Both the position numbers and the translations under genes were made by a program. From Scylla paramamosain (lineage: Eukaryota; Arthropoda; Malacostraca; Decapoda; Portunidae): a stretch of DNA of 64,000 nucleotides. The stretch is from NCBI RefSeq assembly GCF_035594125.1, contig NC_087197.1:7548110-7612109 (forward strand). Direction: 5' to 3'. The notes below the pieces were generated by a model, which worked only from the letters and a program-made list of their open reading frames with translations, did not search any database and had not been told where the DNA came from. Below are positions 52,330 through 63,818 of the stretch, piece after piece. Each line of letters opens with the position of its first letter. The first letter of the stretch is position 1.

Positions 52330-54117
52330 GTACCGAAATGCCAAAATTCGGGCAAATTTCAGAAAATTATGTAAATAAAAACATTATCAAAAAAGTTAAA
52401 TTTAGCTTTTTTTTTCGAACTGTTATGTACCAAACCCCTAAATTGCATGCAAAGCCACCTATATGGGGAAATTAAACGTGTTTGCCAGAAAACTGTCTTA
52501 TGAGTGTTTTTCAGCATGTTAGGAACCAACATCATAAAACCCAAGGAAGTCAATCTATATGGGAATCCAAAACAAAATTACTGAAAACGTGTCTTTTCGG
52601 TGTTTTACGTACAAAACGCTAAAACGGATGCAAATTAATCAAAATGAAGAAATAGAATAACATTAACAAAAAGGTATATTTTGAGTGTTTTTGAAATTGT
52701 TACCCACAAAAAACGCAAAAATGGATAGAAAGCACTCTATATTGGGAAGCAAAACGCACCAAAAAGCATGTTAGGCACCAAAACGATAAAAAATATGAAA
52801 CTCACTCTATATGGAAATCCAAAACAAAATTACTGGAAACGTGTCTTTTAAAAGATTTACGTAGAAAAACGCTAAAACGGAGGCAAACCAACCAATATGA
52901 AGGAATAGAATAACATTACCAAAAAAGTATATTTTGTGTGTTTTTGAGCTTGTTACATAAAAAGAAACTCGAAAATGGATGCAAAGCACTCTATATAAGG
53001 AAAAAAAAAGGACATAATGAGAAACATGTATAATGAGTGTTTTATAGTTCACCAGAATCACAAGGCAAAAAATGCAAAAATTCGACTGTATGGAGAAGTT
53101 TCTTAGATACCAAAATACTGAAACTCATGAATAACACTCTTAATCAAGAAATAGAACAACCTTACTAAATGCGTGTATTTTGAATGCTTTTTTTACATTC
53201 TTAGTTACCAAAATCCCAAATTCCATGCAAAACTAGCTTTATGTGGGAAAAAAATGACATTACCAGAAAAGTGTCTTTGAGTGTTTTTGAGTGTGTTAGG
53301 CAATAAAGCACTAAAAAGCACGGCAATCACATTACATGGGAAGAAAAACAACTTTTACGAAGAAAATGCCTTTTAGTGTTTTTGACACGCATTTAGTAAG
53401 GTTGCTCTGTTTCTCAATTAAGAGTGTTATTCATGAGTTTCAGCATTTACAGGAGTTTTTGAGTTTTTTGCCTTGTGGATTTTTTTAATTATAAAACATT
53501 CATTTTACATTTTTCCCGCAATGTTTTCTACGTAAAACACTGAGAAGACACGTTTTCAGTCATTTTCTTTTGGATTCCCACATAGAGTGAGTTCCTTATT
53601 ATTTATCGTTTTGGTGCCTAACATGCTGAAAAACACCCAAAAGACAGATTTCTGGTAACGTCTTTAATTTCCTCATATGGGAGGCTTTGCATGTCTTTTC
53701 AGTGTTTTTGAGCGTGTTACGCAATAAAGCACTAAAAGCCAGGGCAATTACATTACATGGGAATAAAACCAAATTTTACCAAGAACTGGCCTTTAAATGT
53801 TTTTGAGCTCCTTACATACCAAAACGCTAAAACGCATGCAAAATACATTTTATGGAGAAACAGAATAACATTACCAAATACATGTATTTTGAGTGTTTTT
53901 GATCATGTTATCTAAAAACGCTTAAATATATGCAAAGAACCTTATGTTTGGGAAACGAAAGAACATTACGAGAAACGTGTATTATGAGTGATTTTTAAGT
54001 TCCTTCAGTACCAAAAAAGCTAAAACCCACAAATAACACTCTTTAGAAAAAAAAAAAAATAAATAAATAAAAAAAAAAAGAAATGGAAATTTTGTTTTTT
54101 GTTTTTCATCTTCATAG
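52330..54117 (+). repeat. Flank unit U10 (1,788 bp), C/D-type with inv1
   Basis: The unit starts like C (GTACCGAAATGCC). It then carries the D marks CATAAAACCCAAGGAAGTC, the m9-m10-m1 duplication junction near 52752, and inv1. A single C/D hybrid thus follows a B-type unit here, where the HOR array has separate C and D units. Confidence 0.85.
53386..53693 (-). repeat. inv1 copy in flank, internally deleted (308 bp)
   Basis: Both breakpoints match the HOR inv1: it starts CACGCATTTAGTAAGG and ends TTTGCATG before TCTTTTCAGTGTTTTTG. About 173 bp are missing in the middle, where CCCGCAATG joins TTTTCTACGTAAAAC near 53523. Confidence 0.85.
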
Positions 54118-55250
54118 GTACCGAATTGCCAGAATTCTGCCCAAATTCAGGGAATTTATGTGAAAAAAAGAACATTATCATGAAAGTTAATTATAGCTTT
54201 TTTTTTCTGATTGTTATGTACCAAAACCTAAAGTGCATGCAAAGCCACCTATATAGGGAAGTTAAACGACTTTACCAGAAACCTGTCTTTTTAATGTTTT
54301 TCAGCATGTTAGGCACCAATACGATAAATAATATGAAAATCAGTCAATATGTGAATCCAAAACAAAATTACTAAAACGTGTCTTTTCAGTGTTTTACGTA
54401 GAAAAGCGCTAAAGCGGATACAAACCATCCTATATGAAGAAATAGAATAACATTACCAAAAAAATTTTTTTTGAGTGTTTTTGAACTTGTTACCTACAAA
54501 AAATGCAAAAATGGATGGAAAGCACTCTATATTAGGAAACAAAAGGACATTACGAGAAACGTGTATAATGAGTGTTTTATAGTTTTAAAAGAACCACAAG
54601 GCAATAAACGTAAAAACTCGTGCATATAGAGAAATTTTTACTTACCAAAATGATGAAATGCATGAATAACACTTTTAAACAGAACAGAACTACCTTAGTA
54701 CCTTAAACAGTACTACCTTACCAAATTGTGTATTTTAAGTGTTTTTCACATTCTTAGTTACAAAAATGCCAAATTACATGCGAAACTAGCTTCATTTGGG
54801 AAAAAAAAATGACATTACAAGAAAAGTATCTTTTGAGTGTTTTTGAGCGTGATATGCAACAAAGCACTAAAAAGCAGAACGATCACATTACATGAGAATA
54901 AAACCAATTTGTACGAAGAATTTGCCTTTAAGTGTTTTTTAGCCCCTTATATACCAAACCGCTAAAACGCATGAAAAACAAACTTTATGGAGAAACAGAA
55001 TAACATTACGAAAAACATGTATTTTGAGTGTTTTTGATCATGTTATCTATAAAAACGCTTAAGTACATGCAAAGAACATTATGTTTGGGAAACAAAAGGA
55101 CATTACGAGAAACGTGTATTATGAATGTTTTTTATAAGTTCCATAAGTACCAAGAAGCTAAAACTCACAAATAACACTCTTTATTTAGAAAATAAAAAAT
55201 AAAAAAATAAAATAAATAGGATTTTTTTTTTTTTGTTATTCATCTTCATA
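54118..55250 (+). repeat. Flank unit U11 (1,133 bp), A-type without inv2
   Basis: CACCTATATAGGGAAG and AATCAGTCAATATGTGAATCC match HOR unit A. However, m1, m2 and m3 run straight through in forward orientation with no inverted block. A local ACCTTA repeat near 54692-54722 disturbs m3. Confidence 0.85.
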
Positions 55251-56278
55251 GCTACCGAGATGCCAAAATTCTGGAAAAATTCAGGGCAATTATGTGATAA
55301 AAGAATATTATCAAAAAAGTTAATTTCAGCTTTTTTTTTTCGGACTGTTATGTACCAAACCCTAAAGTGCATGTAAAGCCTCCAATATGAGGAAATTAAA
55401 CGACCTTACCAGAAAGTTACTAAAAACGTTTCTTCTCAGTGTTTTACGTAGAAAAACGTTAAAACGGATGCAAACTAACCAATATCAAGAAATAGAAAAA
55501 CGTTACCAAAAATGTATATTTTGAGTGTTTTTGAGCTTTTTACCTAGAAAAACGCGAAAATTGATGCAAAGTACTCTATATTGGGAAACAAAAGGACATT
55601 GCAGGAAAAGTGTATAATGAGAGTTTTATACTTCAAAAGAACCACAAAGCAAACAACGCAAAAACTCGTGTATATGGAGAGATTTCTTAGATACCAAAAT
55701 GCTGAAACTCATGAATAACACTCTTAATTGAGAAACAGAACAACCTTACTAAATGCGTGTATTTTGAGTGCTTTTCACACTCTTAGTTACCAAAAACCCC
55801 AAATTACATGCGAAAATAATTTTGTGAGGAAAAAAATGACTTTACCAGAAAAGTATCTTTTGAATGTTTTTCAACGTGATAGGTAATAAAGTACTCAAAA
55901 GCAGGACAATCATATTATATTGGAATAAAACCATTTTTTACCAAGCACTTGCCTTTAAGTGTTTTTGAGCTCCTTTTATACAAAACTGCAAAACGCTTGC
56001 AAAACACACTTTATGGAGAAACAGAATAACATTACCAAAACCTTGTATTTTGAGTGTTTTTGATCACGTTATCTATAAAAACGCCTAAATACATGCAAAG
56101 AACCTTATGTTTGGGAAACGAAAGGACATTACGAGAAACGTGTATTATGAGTGTTTTTAATAACCTTAAGTACCAAAAGGTAAATCCCACAAATAACACT
56201 CTTTATTGAGAAAAAAAATAAAATAAATAAATAATAAAAAAAATAGGATTTTTTAAATTTTTTTATTTATCTTCATAG
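55251..56278 (+). repeat. Flank unit U12 (1,028 bp), B-like
   Basis: The unit starts GCTACCGAGATGCC and has GGGCAATTATGTGATAAAAG and CTCCAATATGAGG as in B. Part of m9 is lost where ACCAGAAAG joins TTACTAAAAACG near 55418. Confidence 0.8.
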
Positions 56279-57370
56279 GTTCCAAAATGCCAAAATTCTG
56301 GGAAAATTCAGGGCAATTATATGATAAAGGAATATTACCAAAAAAGTTAATTTTAGCTTTTTTATATACCAAATCCTAAAGTGCATGAAAAGCCTCCTAT
56401 ATAAGGAAATTAAACCACCTTATCAGAAATCTCTCTTTTCAATGTTGTTCAGCATGTTAGGCACCAAAACAATAAATAATAAGGATCTAACTCTATATGG
56501 GAATTCAAAACAAAATTACTGGAAACGTGTCTTCTCAGTGTTTTACGTAGAAAAACGCTAACACGGATGCAAACAAACCAATATAAAGAAATAGAAAAAC
56601 ATTACCAAAAAGGTATATTTTGAGTGTTTTTGAGCTTTTTACCTATAAAAAACACGAAAATTGATGCAAAGCACTCTATAATGGGAAAGAAAAGGACATT
56701 GCATGAAAACTGTATCATGAGAGTTTTATAGTTCAAAAGAACCATAAGGCAAAAAATGCAAAAGCTAGTGTATATGAAGAAGTTTCGTAGATACCAAAAT
56801 GCTGAAACTCATGAACAACACTCTTAATTGAGAAGCAAAACAATCTTAATAAATGTGTGTATTTTGAGTGCTTTTTTACATTATTAGTTACCAAAACCCC
56901 AAATTACATGCGAAACCAGCTTTATGTGGGAAAAAAATGACATTACCAGAAAAATGTCTTTTGAGTGTTTTTGAGTGTGTTAGGCAAAGAAGCACTGAAA
57001 AGCAGGGCAATCACATTACATTGGAATAAAACCAATTTTTAACAAGAACTTGCCTTTAAGTGTATTTGAGCTCCTTATATACCAAAACACTAAAATACAT
57101 GCAAAATACACTTTATGGTGAAACAATAACATTACCAAAAACATGTATTTTGAGTGTTTTTGATCATGTTACCAATAAAAACGCTTAAATACATGCAAAG
57201 AACCCTATTTTTGGGAAATGAAAGGACATTACGAGAAACGTGTATTATGAGTGCTTTTAAATTCATTAAGTACGAAAAAGCTAATAGCCACAAATTACAC
57301 TCTTTATTGAGAAAAAATAGATAAGTAAAAAAAATACGATATTTTTTTTCATTCTTATTCATCTTCACAG
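56279..57370 (+). repeat. Flank unit U13 (1,092 bp), B/C-like
   Basis: The unit starts GTTCCAAAATGCC. Its m8 lacks the usual CGGACTGTTATG segment (CTTTTTTATATACC near 56357). Its second half (ACATGCGAAACCAGC, GTGTATTTGAGCTCC) matches HOR unit C. Confidence 0.8.
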
Positions 57371-58225
57371 GTAACGAGGTGCCAAAACTCGGGCAAAGTT
57401 CAGGAAATTATATGTAATAAGAACATTATCAAAAAAGTTAAATTTAGCTTTTTTTTCGGACTGTTATGTACCAAACCCCTTAAGTGCATGCAAAGCCACC
57501 TATATGGGGAAATTAAACGTGTTTGCCAGAAAACTGTCTTATGAGTGTTTTTCAGCATGTTAGGAACCAACACGATAAAACCCAAGAAAGTCAATCTATA
57601 TGGGAATCCAAAACAAAATTACTGAAAACGTGTCTTTTCGGTGTTTTACGTAGAAAATGCTAAAACGGATGGAAAACAACCAAAATGAAGAAATAGAATA
57701 ACATTACCAAAAAGGTATATTTTGAGAGTTTTTTTAATTGTGTATTTTGAGTGTTTTTCACATTCTTAGTTACGAAATTGGCAAATTACATGCGAAACTA
57801 CCTTTATATGGGAAAAAAAATGACATTACCAGAAAAATGTCTTTTCAGTGTTTTTGAGCGTGATATGCAACAAAGCACTAAAAAGCAGAACAATCACATC
57901 ACTTGGGAATAAAACCAACTTTTACGAAGAACATGCCTTTAAGTGTTTTTTAACTCCTTACATACCAAAACGCTAAATTGCATGCAAAACACCCTTTATG
58001 GACAAACAGAATAACATTACCAAAAATATGTATTTTGAGTGTTTTTGATCGTGTTACCTATAAAAACGCTTAAATACATGTAAAGAACCCTATGTTTGTA
58101 TAAGAAAAGGACATTACGAAAATCGTGTATTATGAGTGTTTTTAAGTTCCTTAAGTACCAAAAAGCTAAAACTCACAAATAACACATTATAGAGAGAAAA
58201 AAAAATTTGTTATTCATCTTCATAG
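57371..58225 (+). repeat. Flank unit U14 (855 bp), D-like, deleted
   Basis: It starts GTAACGAGGTGCC and carries CGATAAAACCCAAG, as in HOR unit D. Near 57730-57740 it jumps from m1 (TTTTGAGAGTTTTTTT) to m3 (AATTGTGTATTTTGAG), so m2 and the rest of m1 are gone. It has no inv1. Confidence 0.85.
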
Positions 58226-59278
58226 GTACCGAGATACCAAAATTCTGGAAAAATTCAAGGAAATTTTGTAAAAAAGATCATTATAAAAAAATAATTTCAG
58301 CATTTTTCCGGAGTTATGTACCAAACCCTGAAGTGCATGCAAAGCCACCTATATGAAGAATTTACTCAACTTTACCAGAAACCTGTCTTATGAGTGTTTT
58401 TTCAGCAATTTCAACAATATTACTGAAAACGTGTCTCTTCAGTGATTTACGAAGAAAAACGCTAAAACGGATGCAAACCAAACAATATGAAGAAATAGAA
58501 TAACATTACCAAAAAGATATATTTTGAGTGTTTTTCAGCTTGTTACCTACAAAAAATGCGAAAATGGATGGAAAGCACTCTATATTGGGAAACAAAAGAA
58601 CATTACGAAAAAAGTGTATAATGAGAGTTTTATAGTTTCACAGGAACCACAAGGCAAAAAACGCAAAAAACTCGTGTATATAGAGAAGTTTCTTACATAC
58701 CAAAAGGCTGAAATGCATGAATAACACTTTTAATATAGAAACAGAACTACCTTACCAAATCTGTGTTTTTTGAGTGTTTTTCACATTCTTAGTTACGAAA
58801 ATCCCAAATTACATGCGAAACTATCTTTATGTGGGAAAAAAAATTATATTACCAGAAAAGTGTCTTTTAAGTGTTTTTGAGCGTGATATCCAACAAAGCA
58901 CTAAAAAGCAGAACAATCACATTACATGGGAATAAAACCAACTTTTACGAAGAACTTGCCTTTAAGTGTTTTTTTTAACTCCTTACATACCAAAACGCTA
59001 AAACGCATGCAAAACACCCTTTATGGAGAAACAGAGTAACATTACCAAAAACATGTATTTTGAGTGTTCTTGATCATGTTATTTATAAAAACGCTTAAAT
59101 ACATGCAAAGAACCTTAGGTTTGGGAAACGAAAGGACATTAAGAGAAACGTGTATTATGAGTGTTTTTATGTTCCTTAAGTACCAAAAAAGCTAAAACCC
59201 ACAAATAACACTCTTTATAGAGAAAAAAATAATAATATAAAATAATATTTTTTTTTTTTTTGTTATTCATCTTCATAG
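58226..59278 (+). repeat. Flank unit U15 (1,053 bp), relative of U7
   Basis: The unit starts GTACCGAGATACC. GGAGTTATGTACC in m8 and the shortened m9 (TTTTTTCAGCAATTTC) match U7, 9.24 kb to the left. Confidence 0.85.
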
Positions 59279-60196
59279 GTACTAAGTTGCCAAAAATCTG
59301 GCAATATTCTTTGGGAATCGAAAACAAAATTACTGAAAACGTGTCTTTTCGGTGTTTTACGTAGAAAAAACGCTAAAACGGATGCAAACCAACCAATATG
59401 AAGAAATAGAATAACATTATCAAAAAGGTATATTTTAAGTGTTTTTGAGCTTGTTACCTACAAAAAACGCGAAAATGGATGCAAAGCACTCCTTATTGGG
59501 AGAGAAAAGGACATAACGAGAAACGAGTATAATGAGTGTCTTATTATTTTTGGGCAAAAGAACTTGTGGTTCACAAGAACCACAACGCAAAAAACGCAAA
59601 AATTCGTGTATATAAAGAAGTTTCTTAGATACCAAAATGCTGAAACTCATGAATAACAATCTTAATTGGGAAACAGGACAACATTACCAAATGCGTATTT
59701 TGAGTGTTTTTTCCTAGCAAAACCCCAAACAGCATGCAAAAAGTAACTTTATGTGGGAAAAAAATGACATTACCAGAAGTGTCTTTTGAGTGTTTTTTGA
59801 GCGTGTTAGGCAATATAGCAATAAAAAGCTAGGCAATCATATTACATTGGAATAAAACCAACTTTTACCAAGAACTTGCCTTGAAGTGTTTTTCAGCTCC
59901 TTACATACCAAATCGCTAAAACGCATGCAAAACACTTCTTTATGCAGAAGCAGAATAACATTACCAAAAACAAGTGTTTTTGAGTGTTTTTTATCCTATT
60001 ACCTATAAAAACGCTTAAATACATGCAAAGATACCTATATTTGGGAAAGGAAAGGACATTACGAGAAATGTGTATTATGAATGTTTTGAAGTTCTTTAAG
60101 TACCAAAACGTTAAAACCTACAAATAACACTCTTTATAGAGAAAAAAAATAAATAAAATAATAGCATTTTAATTTTTTTGTTATTGATGTTCATAG
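59279..60196 (+). repeat. Flank unit U16 (918 bp), deleted
   Basis: The unit starts GTACTAAGTTGCC and jumps at about 59308 from the start sequence (GGCAATATTC) to the end of m9 (TTTGGGAATCGAAAAC), losing m8 and most of m9. An unusual insert-like stretch, TATTTTTGGGCAAAAGAACT, lies in m2 near 59544. Confidence 0.85.
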
Positions 60197-60844
60197 GTAC
60201 CAAGACGACAAAATTCTGCCAAAATTCAGGGAAATTATGTGGAAAAATTATGTGGAAAAGTTACTTTTACCTTTTTTTCGGAGTTATGTACCAAACCATA
60301 AAGTGTATCCAAAGTCACCTATTTGGGGAAATTTAACGACTTTACAACAAAAGAAACCTATCTTTTTAGAGTGTTTTTTCGCATGTTAGGCACCAAAACG
60401 ATAGATAATATGAAAGTCACTCTATATGGAAATCCAAAACAAAATTACTGAAAACGTGTCTTTTAAAAGATTTACGTACAAAAATGCTAAAACGGATGCA
60501 AACCAACCAATATGAAAAAATAGAATAACATTACCAGAAAAGTATATTTTGTGTGTTTTTGAGCTTGTTACATAAAAAAAAGAACTTGCCTTTTAGTGTT
60601 TTTGACACGCATTTAGTAAGGTTGTTCTGTTTCTCAATTAATAGTGTTATTCATGAGTTTCAGCATTTTGGTATCTACGAAAATTCTCCATATACACGAG
60701 TTTTTGCGTTTTTTGCCTTGTGATTTTTTTTTTTTAACTATAAAACATTCATTATACACTTTTCTTGCAATGTCCCTTTGTTTCCCAATAGAGAGTGCTT
60801 TGTATCAATTTTTGCGTTTTTTTGTAGGTAACAAGCTCAAAAAC
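60197..60844 (+). repeat. Flank unit U17, D-like, interrupted by a retroelement
   Basis: The unit starts GTACCAAGACGAC. m9-m10-m1 carry the D marks ATGAAAGTCACTC and GTGTCTTTTAAAAGATTTACG. At about 60573-60581, CTTGTTACATAAAAAAA joins AGAACTTGCC, skipping about 400 bp relative to unit D (749-1151). The inv1-type block begins at 60606 (CACGCATTTAG) and is cut by the retroelement at 60844/60845. Confidence 0.85.
60606..60844 (-). repeat. inv1 block, part left of the retroelement
   Basis: It starts CACGCATTTAGTAAGG and continues like HOR inv1 to GTAACAAGCTCAAAAAC. The matching remainder, ACACTCAAAATATAC, is found after the element at about 63822. Confidence 0.85.
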
Positions 60845-63718
60845 CCTAAGTGTCTTGACACCCCCCTCAACTTTTTCTTCATTAACTTCTGCAACATTCG
60901 CGTTCTAAGATCTAATTTTCAATCTGTAGAACACCACCTCTCCTCTTCTAAACCTCATCTTCTTTTCCTCACTGAAACTCAGGTGTCTGAGGCAACTGAC
61001 AGTAGCCCCTTTTCTGTTCCCTCCTACTTTCTCTATCCTCATTTTCGATCCAAAGCTGGATGCTGCGTTTATGTGCGCAATGACTTAACCTGCTCTCGTG
61101 CCCACGCTCTTGAATCTTCCGAGTTTTCCACCATCTGGCTACGACTACAGAGTCACTCTCATACTAAATTTATCTGTGCTGTATACCTCTCTCCTAACTC
61201 CTCTGACTATAAGAAATTCTTTGACTACTTAACTTCCAAAGTGGAGCACATTCTGACCCTCTTCCCTTTTGCAGAGATCTCCATTCTTGGAGACTTCAAT
61301 GTTCACCACTAACTTTGGCTTTCCTCTCCCTTCACTGACCATCTTGGTGAACTAGCCTACAACTTTGCTATCCTCCATGACCTAGAGCAATTGGTGCAAC
61401 ACCCTACTCGTATTCCTGAAAGTCTTGGAGATACGCCCAACATTCTTGACCTTTTCCTGACCTCTAATCCTTCTGCTTATGCTGTCACCCTTTCTTCTCC
61501 GTTGGGCTCCTCCGATCACAATCTCATATCTTTATCTTGTCCTATCACTCCAATCCCTCCTCAGGATCCCCCTAAGCGAAGGTGCCTCTGGCGTTTTGCC
61601 TCTGCTAGTTGGGGGGACCTGAGGAGGTATTTTGCTGATTTTCCTTGGAATGACTACTGCTTCCGTGTCAGAGACCCGTCTTTGTGTGCTGAGCGCATAA
61701 CAGAGGTGATAGTGTCTGGCATGGAGGCGTACATTCCTCACTCTTTTTCTCGTCCTAAACCTTCTAAACCTTGGTTTAACACAGCTTGTTCTCGTGCTAT
61801 ACATGATAGAGAGGTGGCCCACAAAAGGTACTTAAGCCTTCCATCACCAGAATCTCATGCACTTTATATTTCTGCCCGGAACCATGCCAAGTCTGTTCTC
61901 CAACTAGCCAAAAACTCCTTCATGAACAGAAAATGTCAAAACCTTTCAAGATCTAACTCCCCTCGTGATTTCTGGCATCTAGCCAAAAATATCTCCAATA
62001 ACTTTGCTTCTTCTTCTTTCCCTCCTCTACTTCAACCAGATGGCACCACTGCTATCACGTCTATTTCTAAAGCTGAACTCTTTGCTCAAACCTTTGCTAA
62101 AAACTCTACCTTGGACGATTCTGGGCTTGTTCCTCCCTCTCCTCCACCCTCTGACTACTTCATGCCACGTATTAAAATTCTTCGTAATGATGTTTTCCAT
62201 GCCCTCGCTGGTCTAAACCCTCGGAAGGCTTATGGACCTGATGGGGTCCCTCCTATTGTTCTCCGAAACTGTGCCTCCGTGCCTGCACCTTGCCTAGTCA
62301 AACTCTTTCAGCTCTGTCTGTCAACATCTACCTTTCCTTCTTGCTGGAAGTTTGCCTACATTCAACCTGTTCCTAAAAAGGGTGACGGCTCTAATCCCTC
62401 AAACTACCGTCCTATTGCTTTAATTTCCTGCTTATCTAAAGTTTTTGTATCTATCCTCAACAGGAAGATTCTTAAACATCTATCACTTCACAACCTTCTA
62501 TCTGATCGCCAGTATGGGTTCCGTCAAGGCCGCTCTACTGGTGATCTTCTGGCTTTCCTTACTGAGTCTTGGTCATCCTCTTTTAGAGACTTTGGTGAAA
62601 CTTTTGCTGTTGCCTTGGACATATCAAAAGCCTTTGATAGAGTCTGGCACAAAGCTTTGATTTCCAAACTACCCTCCTACGGTTTCTATCCTTCTCTCTG
62701 TAACTTCATCTCAAGTTTCCTTTCTGACCGTTCTATTGCTGCTGTGGTAGACGGTCACTGTTCTTCTCCTAAATCTATTAACAGTGGTGTTCCTCAGGGT
62801 TCTGTCCTGTCACCCACTCTCTTCTTATTATTCATTAATGATCTTCTAAACCAAACTTCTTGTCCTATCCACTCCTATGCTGATGATACCACCCTGCACT
62901 TTTCCACGTCTTTTCATAGACGTCCAACCCTTCAGGAGGTAAACATATCACGCAGGGAAGCCACAGAACGCCTGACTTCTGATCTTTCTAAAATTTCTGA
63001 TTGGGGCAGAGCAAACTTGGTATTGTTCAATGCCTCAAAAACTCAATTCCTCCATCTATCAACTCGACACAATCTTCCAGACAACTATCCCCTCTTCTTC
63101 AATGACACTCAACTGTCCCCCTCTTCTACACTGAACATCCTCGGTCTGTCCTTTACTTATAATCTGAACTGGAAACTTCACATCTCATCTCTAGCTAAAA
63201 CAGCTTCTATGAAGTTAGGTGTTCTGAGACGTCTCCGCCAGTTTTTCTCACCCCCCCAGCTGCTAACTCTGTACAAGGGCCTTATCCGTCCATGTATGGA
63301 GTATACTTCACATGTCTGGGGGGGTTCCACTCATACTGCTCTTCTAGACAGGGTGGAATCAAAAGCTTTTCGTCTCATCAACTCCTCTCCTCTAACTGAC
63401 TGTCTTCAGCCCCTTTCTCACCGCCGCAATGTTGCATATCTAGCTGTCTTCTACCGCTATTTTCATGCCAACTGCTCTTCTGATCTTGCTAACTGCATGC
63501 CTCCCCTCCTTCCGCGGCCTCGCTGCACAAGACTTTCTTCTTTCTCTCACCCCTATTCTGTCCACCTCTCTAACGCAAGAGTTAACCAGTATTCTCAATC
63601 ATTCATCCCTTTCTCTGGTAAACTCTGGAACTCCCTGCCTTCTTCTGTATTTCCACCTTCCTATGACTTGAATTCCTTCAAGAGGGAGGTTTCAAGACAC
63701 TTATCCACCAATTTTTGA
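60845..63718 (+). pseudogene. Endonuclease/reverse transcriptase, one internal stop
   Basis: One reading frame of 958 codons runs from the element's left edge to TGA at 63716-63718, broken only by TAA at 61310-61312 (codon 156). Residues 1-225 are an APE-type endonuclease that would nick target DNA. Visible motifs are LTETQ (about 42-46, with the metal-binding Glu), GDFN (149-152) and SDH (223-225). The first endonuclease motif is short or absent at the truncated N-terminus. The reverse transcriptase follows: a fingers region with [23 protein letters not shown], motif [14 protein letters not shown] (about 590), motif [15 protein letters not shown] (about 647) and motif C YADD (about 678). A thumb-like region ([11 protein letters not shown]) and a short C-terminal tail end the frame, with no RNase H. 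The stop falls just after GDFN and would separate the two domains. No start codon belongs to the element. It is a recent, probably inactive copy. Confidence 0.9.
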
Positions 63719-63818
63719 CCACTGCTTTGACCCTTTTATGGGACTGGCATTTCAGTGGGCATTTTTTTTTATTAGATTTTTGTTGCCCTTGGCCAGTATC
63801 CTTCCTACATAAAAAAAA
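63719..63818 (+). other. Retroelement 3' UTR and poly(A) tail
   Basis: About 92 bp follow the stop codon, including a T-run near 63762 and TTGCCCTTGGCCAGTATCC, then CTACAT and an A-run starting at 63811. The A-run merges with the AAAAAC of the satellite target, so its exact length cannot be read. Confidence 0.8.

Larger units (their letters stand above)
1..60844 (+). repeat. Satellite DNA field built from ~96 bp monomers
   Basis: The whole stretch is made of diverged copies of a monomer of about 96 bp. In unit C of HOR copy 1 the monomer starts fall near 4973, 5058, 5154, 5240, 5337, 5485, 5581, 5677, 5772 and 5869, giving spacings of 85, 96, 86, 97, 148, 96, 96, 95 and 97. Each monomer begins with a variant of ACATTACCAAAAA, then carries TTTTGAGTGTTTTTGAG, then ACGCTAAAA and ATGCAAA. 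The base composition is strongly AT-rich and there are long A and T runs. At about ten monomers per 1.1 kb, the field holds roughly 500-600 monomers. I see no host gene in it: the open frames are short, lie in repeat register on both strands and recur with the repeat. Confidence 0.95.
60845..63818 (+). mobile_element. Non-LTR retrotransposon, Jockey-like, 5'-truncated
   Basis: An insertion of about 2.97 kb splits the satellite phrase CTCAAAAACACTCAAAATATAC. The left side ends CTCAAAAAC at 60844 and the right side resumes AAAAACACTC at 63819. AAAAAC at 60839-60844 and 63819-63824 is a candidate 6-bp target-site duplication, but it merges with the poly(A) and is not certain. The element has an AP-endonuclease domain, a reverse transcriptase, a short 3' region and a poly(A) tail, with no LTRs. 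No ORF1 and no 5' UTR are visible, so it is probably 5'-truncated. Its base composition is much richer in GC than the satellite. The assignment to the Jockey group is based on the APE plus RT layout without RNase H and on RT style; a tree would be needed to confirm it. Confidence 0.9.

Noticed and set aside
60644..60844. ATG at 60644 as the start of the endonuclease protein
   Set aside because: 60644-60844 is inverted satellite that happens to be in frame with the element. The frame belongs to the element only from 60845.
61532..61822. 96-codon minus-strand frame inside the retroelement
   Set aside because: It is a shadow of the reverse-transcriptase frame on the other strand with no recognisable domain. 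The plus-strand frames at 62004, 62445 and 63465 are likewise shadows.
60845..63818. LTR retrotransposon or integrated retrovirus
   Set aside because: There are no terminal repeats, no protease, RNase H or integrase. An APE endonuclease lies upstream of the RT and there is a poly(A) tail, which is the non-LTR layout.
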